This document shows, piece by piece, positions 7,752 to 14,475 of a DNA stretch of 34,569 bases (positions within the stretch are counted from its first letter, which is position 1; each line of letters opens with the position of its first letter). Location of the stretch: assembly GCF_014698305.1 (NCBI RefSeq), contig NZ_JACJST010000038.1, positions 1-34,569 on the forward strand, in the 5' to 3' direction. Both the position numbers and the translations under genes were made by a program. Source of the stretch: Anabaena lutea FACHB-196 (GTDB taxonomy: Bacteria > Cyanobacteriota > Cyanobacteriia > Cyanobacteriales > Nostocaceae). The notes beneath the pieces were generated by a model that did not search any database, was not told the origin of the DNA, and saw only the letters and a program-made list of their open reading frames with translations.

Positions 7752-8096
7752 AATTCTGGTTTTCTTGAGGATTGAGAAAAGGATTTTTGATATCTCTTCG
7801 GCATTTTAGTAGTAGATACTGTTAAATGCTTTTTCATCAATATACCCTGTGTCTTTTAAAAGAGACAACCAATATTTAGTTTCAAGACATTCTTTGTAAG
7901 CAATAGAAATTTTCGCAGAAAATTCTGCTGTTGATATAGCACCATTTGCTTCCGCAATATTTGCTCCAATTGATGTTCCACTTCTAATCAATTGTTTTGA
8001 TAAAATAAATTCTTTTTTCTCTTGAGTCAAATATTTATAAGCATTGACAATCCTGATAGCAAAATTATACGCCTTCTCATACACCAAACTGTTCAT
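7740..8096 (-). pseudogene. Four-helix-bundle protein (S23/IVS family), broken by one in-frame TAA
   Basis: Translation from the ATG at 8096 gives 96 residues matching the four-helix-bundle protein first known from 23S rRNA intervening sequences: LVYEKAYNFAIRIVNAYK, KEFILSKQLIRSGTSIGANIAEANG and FSAKISIAYKECLETKYWL. It stops at TAA (7808-7806) after NSIYY. The same frame continues at once with NAEEISKILFSILKKTRIS and ends at TGA (7740), giving 118 codons, the usual family length, with the expected final helix. The break is therefore a single nonsense codon, not a short gene. The family has no established biochemical function. The 96-residue product would lack most of its last helix. Both ends abut short repeats. 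Confidence 0.85.
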
Positions 8097-8102
8097 AGCT
8101 CA

Positions 8103-8130
8103 CTGATAACTGCTAACTGCTAACTGGTAA
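8103..8130. repeat. AACTGCT heptamer array
   Basis: CTGATAACTGCTAACTGCTAACTG lies just upstream of the broken four-helix gene, in inverted orientation relative to the TATCAGT array at 7731-7751. A short Nostocales tandem repeat. Confidence 0.75.
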
Positions 8131-8156
8131 CTGATCTGGATGCTAATACCTAATGT

Positions 8157-8203
8157 AGGGAAGCTAAGGCAGCGCCAGCGATTTCAGCTAAGATGCTAAT
8201 GAG
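8157..8203 (-). pseudogene. Remnant copy of the 3' end of the UPF0104 gene
   Basis: These 47 nt match 10538-10584, the last codons of the intact UPF0104 gene, at 41 of 47 positions without gaps. Read on the minus strand they give LISILAEIAGAALASL and then a stop, against LISILAEIAGATLASLD in the intact gene. Same orientation, about 2.4 kb apart. DNA at about 8204-8260 beside it is repeat-like, with arms GCGATA and TATCGC. No gene was seen between here and 8357. Confidence 0.8.
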
Positions 8204-8357
8204 CGATACCTTCGGTCAGCTATCTCTTCGAGTCCCGTCAGGGATACGCTATCGCGCATATCACATCGAAGTTTTTTATCGTTTGCGGGTGAGCGATAAC
8301 ATTTTTATGACTCCTGATTTTTGGGTAATTCTTAACCCGGAAAACAACAGTAAAAAC

Positions 8358-8603
8358 TTAGACAATATGCTCCCTTAACTCGTTGTGCAGTGTTTGAAGA
8401 GCGATTTCTAGATATTTCGAGTGTATCCACCCAACATATCCTCCATAGACACATTTTCCTGAACGATCAGCAATAAAAACATGATCAACGCCTGCGTAAT
8501 TTTTCCAGGTGTTAATGGTTACGCCATTTTTGAAAACGAGATGAGGATGAGACTTAGAAAAATCTGTTTTGTTCGCATCAGTTATGCCCTGCACTCTTTG
8601 CAA
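8358..8603 (-). CDS. Unknown 81-residue ORF directly following a stop in the same frame
   Basis: The reading frame starts immediately after the TAA (8606-8604) of the upstream ORF; its first codon is TTG and there is no ATG near the N-terminus. A GTG four codons in is an alternative start. The sequence looks like a real small domain: HPHLVFKNGVTINTWKNYAG, then VDHVFIADRSGKCVYGGYVGWI, then a C-terminal helix SKYLEIALQTLHNELREHI. No family was recognised. It is either the C-terminal part of one protein with the upstream ORF, split by a nonsense codon, or a translationally coupled second gene. Lack of a convincing ribosome binding site favours the first. Confidence 0.45.
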   Translation of the reverse strand: MQRVQGITDANKTDFSKSHPHLVFKNGVTINTWKNYAGVDHVFIADRSGKCVYGGYVGWIHSKYLEIALQTLHNELREHIV

Positions 8604-8996
8604 TTAATTGATAAGCTGCATAACTGTGGGTTTACTTACATCCCTTGTAACGTTTACCTCTATGGATGCAATAATATTTTCCTTTCCCCCTATGATATAC
8701 GCACCCTGTTTTGAATACGAACCAGCGATCGCTCCATCTAAATAAACCTCAAATCGTCCCAACCACTCACACTTTCTACCCAGCAACCTTAAGGGATCAT
8801 CTTTGATAGAGTTTGTATTAACAACGAGTGTGATAATATTAATACCCTCACCAAGGGATGGAGTAATATCAATGCTTGCTCCCGCTTTGAGCGAAAAATG
8901 CCGATCATTTACATTGATATGTCCCGTATCGCGTACCTCAACTAAACGCACTTGTACAAGGCTTATATCGCTTATCGAGATAGTGTTGGTTGCCAT
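8604..8996 (-). CDS. Unknown beta-rich protein
   Basis: A 130-residue protein from a clear ATG at 8996. Alternating hydrophobic segments (ISLVQVRLVEVRDTG, INIITLVVNTN, GRFEVYLDGAIAGSY, NIIASIEVNVTRD) suggest a beta sandwich. No signal peptide or catalytic motif was seen. It ends at TAA (8606-8604), after which the frame remains open for 81 more codons. Upstream, 63 nt away on the same strand, is the Uma2 nuclease gene, so the two may be co-transcribed. The family was not recognised. Confidence 0.5.
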   Translation of the reverse strand: MATNTISISDISLVQVRLVEVRDTGHINVNDRHFSLKAGASIDITPSLGEGINIITLVVNTNSIKDDPLRLLGRKCEWLGRFEVYLDGAIAGSYSKQGAYIIGGKENIIASIEVNVTRDVSKPTVMQLIN

Positions 8997-9059
8997 ATTT
9001 CATACCTTAAAAGGGTTAGTTCTAGAGTATTTTCTGCTGGTGTTTTGTTTTATGTTTTA

Positions 9060-9641
9060 TTACCCGTTCTCTGGTTCAAGGGTTAAACCGCGATAGACTT
9101 GCTCAATGGGGAAACTGAGATTGATGCTCTTTAGTTCAATGATGTCGCCTTCTCCATAGTTAATAATCATCCATTGTCCCGCATCATTTTTGTGATACAG
9201 GTCGATTTCGATGCTGGTGGAACTAACCAATAGGTAATCTTTCAAGACGGGGTTATTTTGATACATTCTGAACTTGCTACCGCGATCGTAGGCTTCGGTA
9301 GTTTTTGAGAGAACTTCAACGATTAAGCAGGGATAGGTAAAATAGTTGGAAGTATTTTTATCTCGTTCATCGCAAGTTACACTCGCATCTGGATAGGTAT
9401 AGTTATTTGTCTCGACAATATTAACCTTGATATCAGAATTCCCAGTTATACAACCACTATTCTCTAAATGGGCATCAAACATGGAGGTGAAGCGGATAGC
9501 AATACGACCGTGATTGACGCTACCGCCGCTCATGGCATAAACTTGACCGTTGATCAGTTCGTGTTTTTCTAGTTGCTTTTCTTCCCAAGTGAAATATTCT
9601 TCGGGAGTTAGGGTGGGGAAATTTTCTTTGGCTGCGATCAT
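9060..9641 (-). CDS. Uma2 family endonuclease (DUF820)
   Basis: A 193-residue protein with the Uma2/DUF820 layout. The N-terminus is TPEEYFTWEEKQLEKHELINGQVYAMSGGS, followed by HGRIAIRFTSMFDAHL. The PD-(D/E)XK-like core is YTYPDASVTCDE, with CLIVEVLSKTTEAYDRGSKFRMY after it. The family is greatly expanded in cyanobacteria; a nuclease fold is predicted, but the biological role is unknown. Active-site candidates are Asp in PDASV and Glu in IVEVLS, and the usual EVLS-x-T motif is intact. The ATG at 9641 is preceded by a plausible AGGAGATAACG. It is the only clearly intact accessory gene in the decayed patch between trnL and UPF0104. Confidence 0.88.
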   Translation of the reverse strand: MIAAKENFPTLTPEEYFTWEEKQLEKHELINGQVYAMSGGSVNHGRIAIRFTSMFDAHLENSGCITGNSDIKVNIVETNNYTYPDASVTCDERDKNTSNYFTYPCLIVEVLSKTTEAYDRGSKFRMYQNNPVLKDYLLVSSTSIEIDLYHKNDAGQWMIINYGEGDIIELKSINLSFPIEQVYRGLTLEPENG

Positions 9642-9838
9642 GGTTCGTTATCTCCTACGGTTTGCAGTTGCTTGGGGTCAGTTTGGCTCTGGGTTAGTTG
9701 ATTTAATTTTAACAATCTACACAAACATTTTTGGGAGTAAGCTTTTTTAAATTGTTCGGTTTGGTTGATTTGGTGTTTTCAACAAGTTCCTCTTGATATT
9801 AATGAAAGTTTTTTAAGCTAGAATTTACTCAATTAGAT

Positions 9839-10336
9839 ATGAATACAAATCCATTAGCTTCCTCAACAGGCGCTGACTATCAAAAACTAGATACACTATT
9901 AGCAACAGGTAACTGGAAAGAAGCAGACTACGAAACAGCAAGACTAATCCTAAAAATAGCCAACCGAGAAAAAGAAGGTGTTTTAGAATTAGAAGATATT
10001 AAAAAATTTCCCCTTGCAAAGCTGCTAACAATTGATAAATTATGGCTAAAATACAGTAATGGTCACTTTGGCTTTTCCATCCAAAAACAGATTTATCAAA
10101 GTTTAGGAGGAACACAAAAAGATTATCAAAAAAATTGGTAAGCTTTTTGTGAACAAATAGGATGGAAACAATCAAAAAAATGGTTAAACTACAAAGACAT
10201 TGATTGTAATTTAACAGCACCAAAAGCCCACCTACCTAGTCGTGCTTGGGGGTGTATAGTAGCATGGTGGTGGGTAGTGGAGTGGAATGAAGCTATTTTA
10301 GCCAGAATGTATCTCCTCTCCCATCCAGATTTTTGA
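9839..10336 (+). pseudogene. GUN4-domain protein, broken by one in-frame TAA
   Basis: The first 100 codons give a typical GUN4 domain start: LDTLLATGNWKEADYETARL, FPLAKLLTIDKLWLKYS and GHFGFSIQKQIYQSLGG, then a TAA at 10139-10141 after QKNW. The frame continues at once with AFCEQIGWKQSKKWLNY, then LTAPKAHLPSRAWGC, which are the expected next GUN4 motifs, and closes at TGA 10334-10336. GUN4 domains bind porphyrins; the housekeeping member activates Mg-chelatase, but short stand-alone paralogues are common in Nostoc and their roles are unclear. The final TGA lies within TTGACATAC, the first bases of the IS-type relic, so the original C-terminus may also be altered. Confidence 0.85.
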
Positions 10337-10506
10337 CATACTCTCCGCACTTTTAGGGCGGGGATTCTGGGTTCAAACAACAGTTGCAGTTTCATACCGT
10401 CTTACACTATCTCGCCCAACAGACAATGCCCTGTCTGCTTCCAGCATTCTATCAGAAAGCCGTCTCCGGACGGGGCTTTAGACCCAGTTTTTTGGTAAAA
10501 CTTTCT
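10333..10506 (-). mobile_element. Right-end relic of an IS200/IS605-type element, copy 1
   Basis: Read on the minus strand, it ends in a hairpin followed by GAGTATGTCAA, the arrangement I associate with right ends of tnpB-carrying IS605/IS1341-type elements in cyanobacteria. The hairpin is imperfect here (CCCCGCCCTAAAAGTGCGGAG). Upstream lie a GTTTGAACCCAGAATC segment, a hairpin AAGCCCCGTCCGGAGACGGCTT, and ACCAAAAAACTGGGT. About 170 nt align with the second copy at 26544-26740. No transposase gene is present. In TnpB systems this part of the element encodes the omega RNA, so this may be an orphan omega-RNA-like sequence; that is inference. Confidence 0.65.
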
Positions 10507-10515
10507 CCACATACC

Positions 10516-11433
10516 CTAATTAGCCAGTCGTTCGTCGAGGGAAGCTAAGGTAGCGCCGGCGATTTCTGCAAGAATGCTAATGAGACGATAGAGAGCGATC
10601 GCACTAATTACTAAAGCAGTAGGGAAGTGATACTGTAAAATTGTTAGTGCTGTAGCTTCAAACACGCCTATTCCACCAGGCGCACCGGGAACAACCAAAC
10701 CTAAAACCCAAGCAAAACTAAAAGCACCCAGTAATAAAGGAATGTGGCTCAAGTTTAACGAACTTAGCGCAAACATAGTTAATATAAACCCAGTTCCACG
10801 CAGTCCTAAAAAAACTAATTCTCCCAACAAAGGTCTTAGAGGATAGCGTTGAATATTTAAACTACTAATAGGCTGATTTTCAGAATTATATTTTTTGGAC
10901 TTTAATCTATATAAAAAGCGAATTACTGGATTCAAAACCCAAGGATGAACCGCACAAAGTACCACAACTAAACTCAGCAATTGCAGAATTTTTACTCCCA
11001 AATTAGTATTATTAACTGCAAATTGACTACCGAATAAAACAACAGTAATTAAAGCCGCCGCCGCCATGAGTAGCGGTTCTAGCAGAACACTTAAAGTTGC
11101 TGCACCAGCAGAGACATTAGCATTTTTAGCCGCTAAAATTCGTCCATAATAATGCCAAATATTGCCAGGTAAATACTTAGCAATATTCGTTTTTAGATAA
11201 ACTTGGATAAATTGAGCAGATGATACAGGTTGATTTAACTCTTGCAACACCCAAGTCCATATCCAACCAGCCCACATATGTGCAAGTAAAGTTATACCTG
11301 TAGCAATTGCTAAAATTGCCCATCCTGCCGCATCAATATGGATAGAAGTTACTTCTAGCCAATTATCCTTCAGTGCTTTTCCTAAAAAAAACAGCGTCCC
11401 CCCCAAAATAAACCAACGTAAAATTCTCTTCAT
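10516..11433 (-). CDS. UPF0104 / lysylphosphatidylglycerol synthase-like flippase-domain membrane protein
   Basis: A 305-residue integral membrane protein with about eight hydrophobic helices, e.g. ILRWFILGGTLFFLGKAL, GWAILAIATGITLLAHMW, LLMAAAALITVVLFG and IPLLLGAFSFAWVLGLVV. Family signatures are YLKTNIAKYLPGNIWHYYGR near residue 85 and VPGAPGGIGVFEATAL near 250. This is the AglD/MprF transmembrane-domain family (UPF0104), implicated in lipid or glycolipid transfer and flipping; the soluble aminoacyl-transferase domain of MprF is absent. The 3' end is copied at 8157-8203. The gene is divergent from the lipoprotein pair at 11665. Confidence 0.85.
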   Translation of the reverse strand: MKRILRWFILGGTLFFLGKALKDNWLEVTSIHIDAAGWAILAIATGITLLAHMWAGWIWTWVLQELNQPVSSAQFIQVYLKTNIAKYLPGNIWHYYGRILAAKNANVSAGAATLSVLLEPLLMAAAALITVVLFGSQFAVNNTNLGVKILQLLSLVVVLCAVHPWVLNPVIRFLYRLKSKKYNSENQPISSLNIQRYPLRPLLGELVFLGLRGTGFILTMFALSSLNLSHIPLLLGAFSFAWVLGLVVPGAPGGIGVFEATALTILQYHFPTALVISAIALYRLISILAEIAGATLASLDERLAN

Positions 11434-11664
11434 TATTTTGAATATTGGTGGAATTTAATGATTAAATTGCCCAAAATAATTATATTAAATAATCTCTCTC
11501 TCTAGTTAGATAAAATTATAATTTTCTCAGAAGTAAAATGTAACCTACGCTAGAGGTTGTTTAATTATATGTTTTTTAAAATTGGTAGGTGTTGTTGATG
11601 TTAATAACTTAAGTCTTTGGCGAAAACGACGATTTGAAGTTTAATCCTGGATAAGGAGGACTAA

Positions 11665-12231
11665 GTGAAAAGTTTGATAAACATCTTGAAAAAGCTGCAA
11701 ATGCGCCAGATTTTAACTATCTTTTTAGCGGGAATATTGTTGATAGTTAGTACGGCTTGTAGTGGAGTAAATGCTCAAGGTGCAAATCCCAAAAATACTC
11801 CTGTACAAGCAGGTGGAGCAAATAATCCTTATAAGAGTGGTAGCGACAAATATACAAACTTGCGAATGTCTACAGACCCAAAAGTAACTACTGAATCAAG
11901 GAAATCAGAGGATGATCAAGCTAGTTTACCTTTAAAGTCACAATTATTAATAGCCGCACATAAGGAATCTGAAATTCTTTATCCTGGAGCAGAAACGCCT
12001 GCCGGTAGAGTTAGGAAAGAGGCAGAATTACCAATAATCACAGAAGAAGAATTCAAACATCCTGAACCAGGTGGATTAATTCAGCGTGAACCAGATTTAA
12101 AAACTCGCATTCAAAAGCGAATGGAAACTGTAACAGAGTCAGTTGAAAAAGCTTCAGAATTTTTAAAAGAAAAAGGCGATGAAGCAAGTGCTAGACCTGA
12201 ATTACAAAAAAATCCAGCCGTAGGCAAATAG
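11665..12231 (+). CDS. Lipoprotein, DUF6658-like, first of a tandem pair
   Basis: A 188-residue protein with a GTG start preceded by AAGGAGG at about 11653. A signal peptide (RQILTIFLAGILLIVSTAC) ends in a lipobox with the Cys near residue 33, so it is probably lipid-anchored. The mature part has a low-complexity start (GVNAQGANPKNTPVQAGGANNPY), then KYTNLRMSTDPKV and a charged helical C-terminus (KRMETVTESVEKASEFLKEKG). It resembles Nostocales lipoproteins labelled DUF6658, from memory and not searched. It is followed 44 nt later by a paralogue with the same signal-peptide pattern, so they likely form an operon. Function unknown; a cell-envelope location is inferred. Confidence 0.75.
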   Translation: MKSLINILKKLQMRQILTIFLAGILLIVSTACSGVNAQGANPKNTPVQAGGANNPYKSGSDKYTNLRMSTDPKVTTESRKSEDDQASLPLKSQLLIAAHKESEILYPGAETPAGRVRKEAELPIITEEEFKHPEPGGLIQREPDLKTRIQKRMETVTESVEKASEFLKEKGDEASARPELQKNPAVGK

Positions 12232-12275
12232 AATTTGATTTTTTAAGTCAGACAACAAAATACAAGGAAGAAAAC

Positions 12276-12878
12276 ATGAAAAGAGTAATTACTAGTTTGC
12301 AGAATCTGCGCCCACTGAGAATTTTAACGGTATTTTTGGCAGCAAGTTTTTTGTTTTTAGTCCAAGCTTGTAATCGTCCCACCATAGCCGGACAACCACC
12401 CCAACCAGCGGGACAACCGCCAAATGTGCAAAGATATGATCCCACAAAAGATTATCCTCTTTCTCCCTATGAAGGAGGGATGAACAACTTTAGTGATGTA
12501 GATCCCAGAGCGAAAAAATCAGAAAAAGCAGCCAAAGAAAGAGCAGATGAGCTAATAGAAAATGCTCAGAGAAACGTTGAAACCAAGGGAATTGATAGTA
12601 CTGAGCAATATGTCCGCAATTATCGTTCAGGAACACCCTTTGGAGAAAGAGTAAAAAACTTAGGTGAAGATGTAGGAAGTTCTGCCGAAGAATTGCGAGA
12701 AGGTGTAACCAAGGGGACTCAGCGAGGAGTAGAAAATCTTCAGGAAAATGTTGGCAATGCTGCTAAAGGATTGACAAAGAATGTGCAGCGCGGCACTGAA
12801 GATATTGGTAAAAATCTTCAAAGCACAGCCGAGGATGCTAGTCAAGCAGTAAGAAGGACTGTAAGAGACGCTGATTAA
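12276..12878 (+). CDS. Lipoprotein with amphipathic repeat tail, second of a tandem pair
   Basis: A 200-residue protein. The signal peptide RILTVFLAASFLFLVQAC resembles that of the upstream gene and ends in a lipobox Cys near residue 32. A Pro/Gln segment (AGQPPQPAGQPP, two copies of a short unit) follows. Residues about 125-200 are an amphipathic, Gly/Asn/Glu-rich helix with an 11-residue-like periodicity (GVENLQENVGNAAKGLTKNVQRG, EDIGKNLQSTAEDASQAV), reminiscent of apolipoprotein- or LEA-like helices. The ATG has AAGGAAG upstream. A hairpin at 12915 lies beyond the stop. It likely acts in the envelope together with the preceding lipoprotein; the role is unknown. Confidence 0.75.
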   Translation: MKRVITSLQNLRPLRILTVFLAASFLFLVQACNRPTIAGQPPQPAGQPPNVQRYDPTKDYPLSPYEGGMNNFSDVDPRAKKSEKAAKERADELIENAQRNVETKGIDSTEQYVRNYRSGTPFGERVKNLGEDVGSSAEELREGVTKGTQRGVENLQENVGNAAKGLTKNVQRGTEDIGKNLQSTAEDASQAVRRTVRDAD

Positions 12879-12914
12879 ATATAATTCACGTTAATTCACG
12901 TTAATTCCCGATTT

Positions 12915-12937
12915 TAGGGTGGGCAATACCCACCCTA
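12915..12937. terminator. Hairpin between convergent genes
   Basis: TAGGGTGGG at 12915-12923 and CCCACCCTA at 12929-12937 pair perfectly around a 5-nt loop. It is placed between the lipoprotein gene and larC, which converge. There is no long T-run, but the sequence is also a common cyanobacterial interspersed palindrome. Confidence 0.6.
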
Positions 12938-12981
12938 TGATGATTAAATAATGCCCTAATTAACCAACACCGACAAATAAA

Positions 12982-14298
12982 TTATCTGCGTTTATCTGCG
13001 TTTTTTTGATCATATTTTTGTTCCAAATACCAAGTCTGTAAAGCTAGGCGTTGAACTTCCAGCCAGGGAATATCGTGTTTTCGTGCTAAATCTGCACAAT
13101 CTTCGTATTCAGGCTGGACATTAGTAATATTCTTTTCTTTGTTTTCTGCTGTTTTTCCTTGCCACGCCACTTTAATACGCACCATGCCATAAGGTGTTTC
13201 CACTTCTTGAATTTCCCGTTGTAAAATGTGGCGTTGTCCAGAAGTTCGACGAATTCCTAAAGTAGTAGTTTCGCGGAATAAAACCTCTTCACAACTGGCC
13301 AATTGTTCTGGATGACAAATGACGGTTAACAAAATCCCTGGACGAGATTTTTTCATTCCTATCGGTTGAGTAAAGACATCCAGCGCACCAGCTGCAAATA
13401 AAGCCTCAAACACATAACCAACAGCTTGGGGATTTAAGTCATCAATTTGGGTTTCTAGTACAGAAATTGTTTCTAAATGTGGACTAGTATCTGCAAAATC
13501 AGGAATATTTGTCTGTAAATTCGTAGTTTTACCGAGCCAGAGGCGTAGTATATTGGGGATGGGTAAGTCAAGGGAACCTGCTCCTAGTCCCACTTTTTGG
13601 AGGGTAATTGGCGGTGGTGAACCAAAACTTCTTGCTAAAGTAGTAGCGATCGCAGCCCCGGTCGGTGTCACCAGTTCTCTGTCAATACCGTTGCTATAAA
13701 CTGGACAACTCCGCATTTCCCAAAGTTTTAATACTGCGGGTACAGGTACTGCCATTTGCCCATGTGCAGCCCGAACAGTTCCCCCACCAGTGGGAAATGG
13801 TGAGCAGTATATGAGAGGTAATCCTTCCTGATTGCTGTCGATACCCAACCAATCTAACCCCAAGCAAGTACCGACAATATCCACAATCGCGTCTACAGCA
13901 CCCACTTCATGGAAATGAACTTTTTCTGGTTCAATGCCGTGGACAGCCCCTTCTGCCAATGCTAACTGGCGGAATACAGCTAAACTCCAAGCTTGTGCCT
14001 GTGATGGCAACTTGGCTTTGAGAATCATTTTCTCTATTTCTGGTAAGTGGCGACCATGTTGGTGATTGTGTTCGTGGTGGTGGTGGTGGTGGTGATGTAA
14101 TAAATCTACGTGGATTTTGGTTGCTTGCTGAGTTTGACGATGAACAAGTTCTGCCCGTAATTGGTATTCTTGCTCAATTCCCAAATTGTTGAGTTTTGCC
14201 ACTAAATACTCTACGGGAACACCTAGACTTACTAAGGAACCCAGGCACATATCACCGGAAATACCTGTTGGACATTGAAGATAAGCGATTTTATTCAT
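12982..14298 (-). CDS. larC: Nickel-pincer cofactor biosynthesis protein LarC
   Basis: A 438-residue protein of full family length (LarC/DUF111). LarC is a nickel insertase that uses CTP to place Ni into the pyridinium thiocarboxylate mononucleotide cofactor of lactate racemase and related enzymes. Visible signatures are CPTGISGDMCLGSL at the N-terminus, VHFHEVGAVDAIVDIVG, the PVPAVLKLW region, ELVTPTGAAIATTLA, TQIDDLNPQAVGYVFEALFAAGALDVFTQPIGMKKSRPG and EETTTLGIRR-like (FRETTTLGIRR). Residues 68-75 are eight consecutive His, followed by HNHQHGRH, a metal-binding insertion seen in this family. It is one continuous ORF, unlike the frameshift-dependent LarC1/LarC2 of Lactobacillus. No larA or larB is nearby. 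Confidence 0.93.
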   Translation of the reverse strand: MNKIAYLQCPTGISGDMCLGSLVSLGVPVEYLVAKLNNLGIEQEYQLRAELVHRQTQQATKIHVDLLHHHHHHHHEHNHQHGRHLPEIEKMILKAKLPSQAQAWSLAVFRQLALAEGAVHGIEPEKVHFHEVGAVDAIVDIVGTCLGLDWLGIDSNQEGLPLIYCSPFPTGGGTVRAAHGQMAVPVPAVLKLWEMRSCPVYSNGIDRELVTPTGAAIATTLARSFGSPPPITLQKVGLGAGSLDLPIPNILRLWLGKTTNLQTNIPDFADTSPHLETISVLETQIDDLNPQAVGYVFEALFAAGALDVFTQPIGMKKSRPGILLTVICHPEQLASCEEVLFRETTTLGIRRTSGQRHILQREIQEVETPYGMVRIKVAWQGKTAENKEKNITNVQPEYEDCADLARKHDIPWLEVQRLALQTWYLEQKYDQKNADKRR

Positions 14299-14300
14299 AA

Positions 14301-14361
14301 ATTAGTCATTGGTTATTAGTCATTGGTCATTGGTCATTGGTCATTGGTCATTGGTCATTGG
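14301..14361. repeat. CATTGGT heptanucleotide array
   Basis: Nearly six perfect CATTGGT units run from 14321 to 14361, with degenerate units (CATTGGTTATTAGT) before them from 14306. It lies directly upstream of larC and the divergent Sua5-family gene, a typical Nostocales short tandem repeat position. Confidence 0.97.
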
Positions 14362-14475
14362 AGAAAAACCAGTACCCAATCTCCGCGTCTCCCCCGTCTC
14401 CGCGTCTCCCCTTCCTCCCATTGTTACTATTTTCCTGCCAATGCAAAAGTCCCAATCTCAACCTCAGCATCTTTT

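Noticed and set aside
8193-8378. 61-codon open frame before the unknown ORF pair
   Set aside because: It reads through palindromic interspersed repeats and the antisense end of the neighbouring frame; no domain.
10189-10395. 68-codon minus-strand frame across the IS relic
   Set aside because: It is antisense to the GUN4 gene and lies in the non-coding right end.
14323-14475. N-terminal extension of the Sua5-family protein
   Set aside because: It encodes the CATTGGT array; family homology begins at the ATG at 14476.
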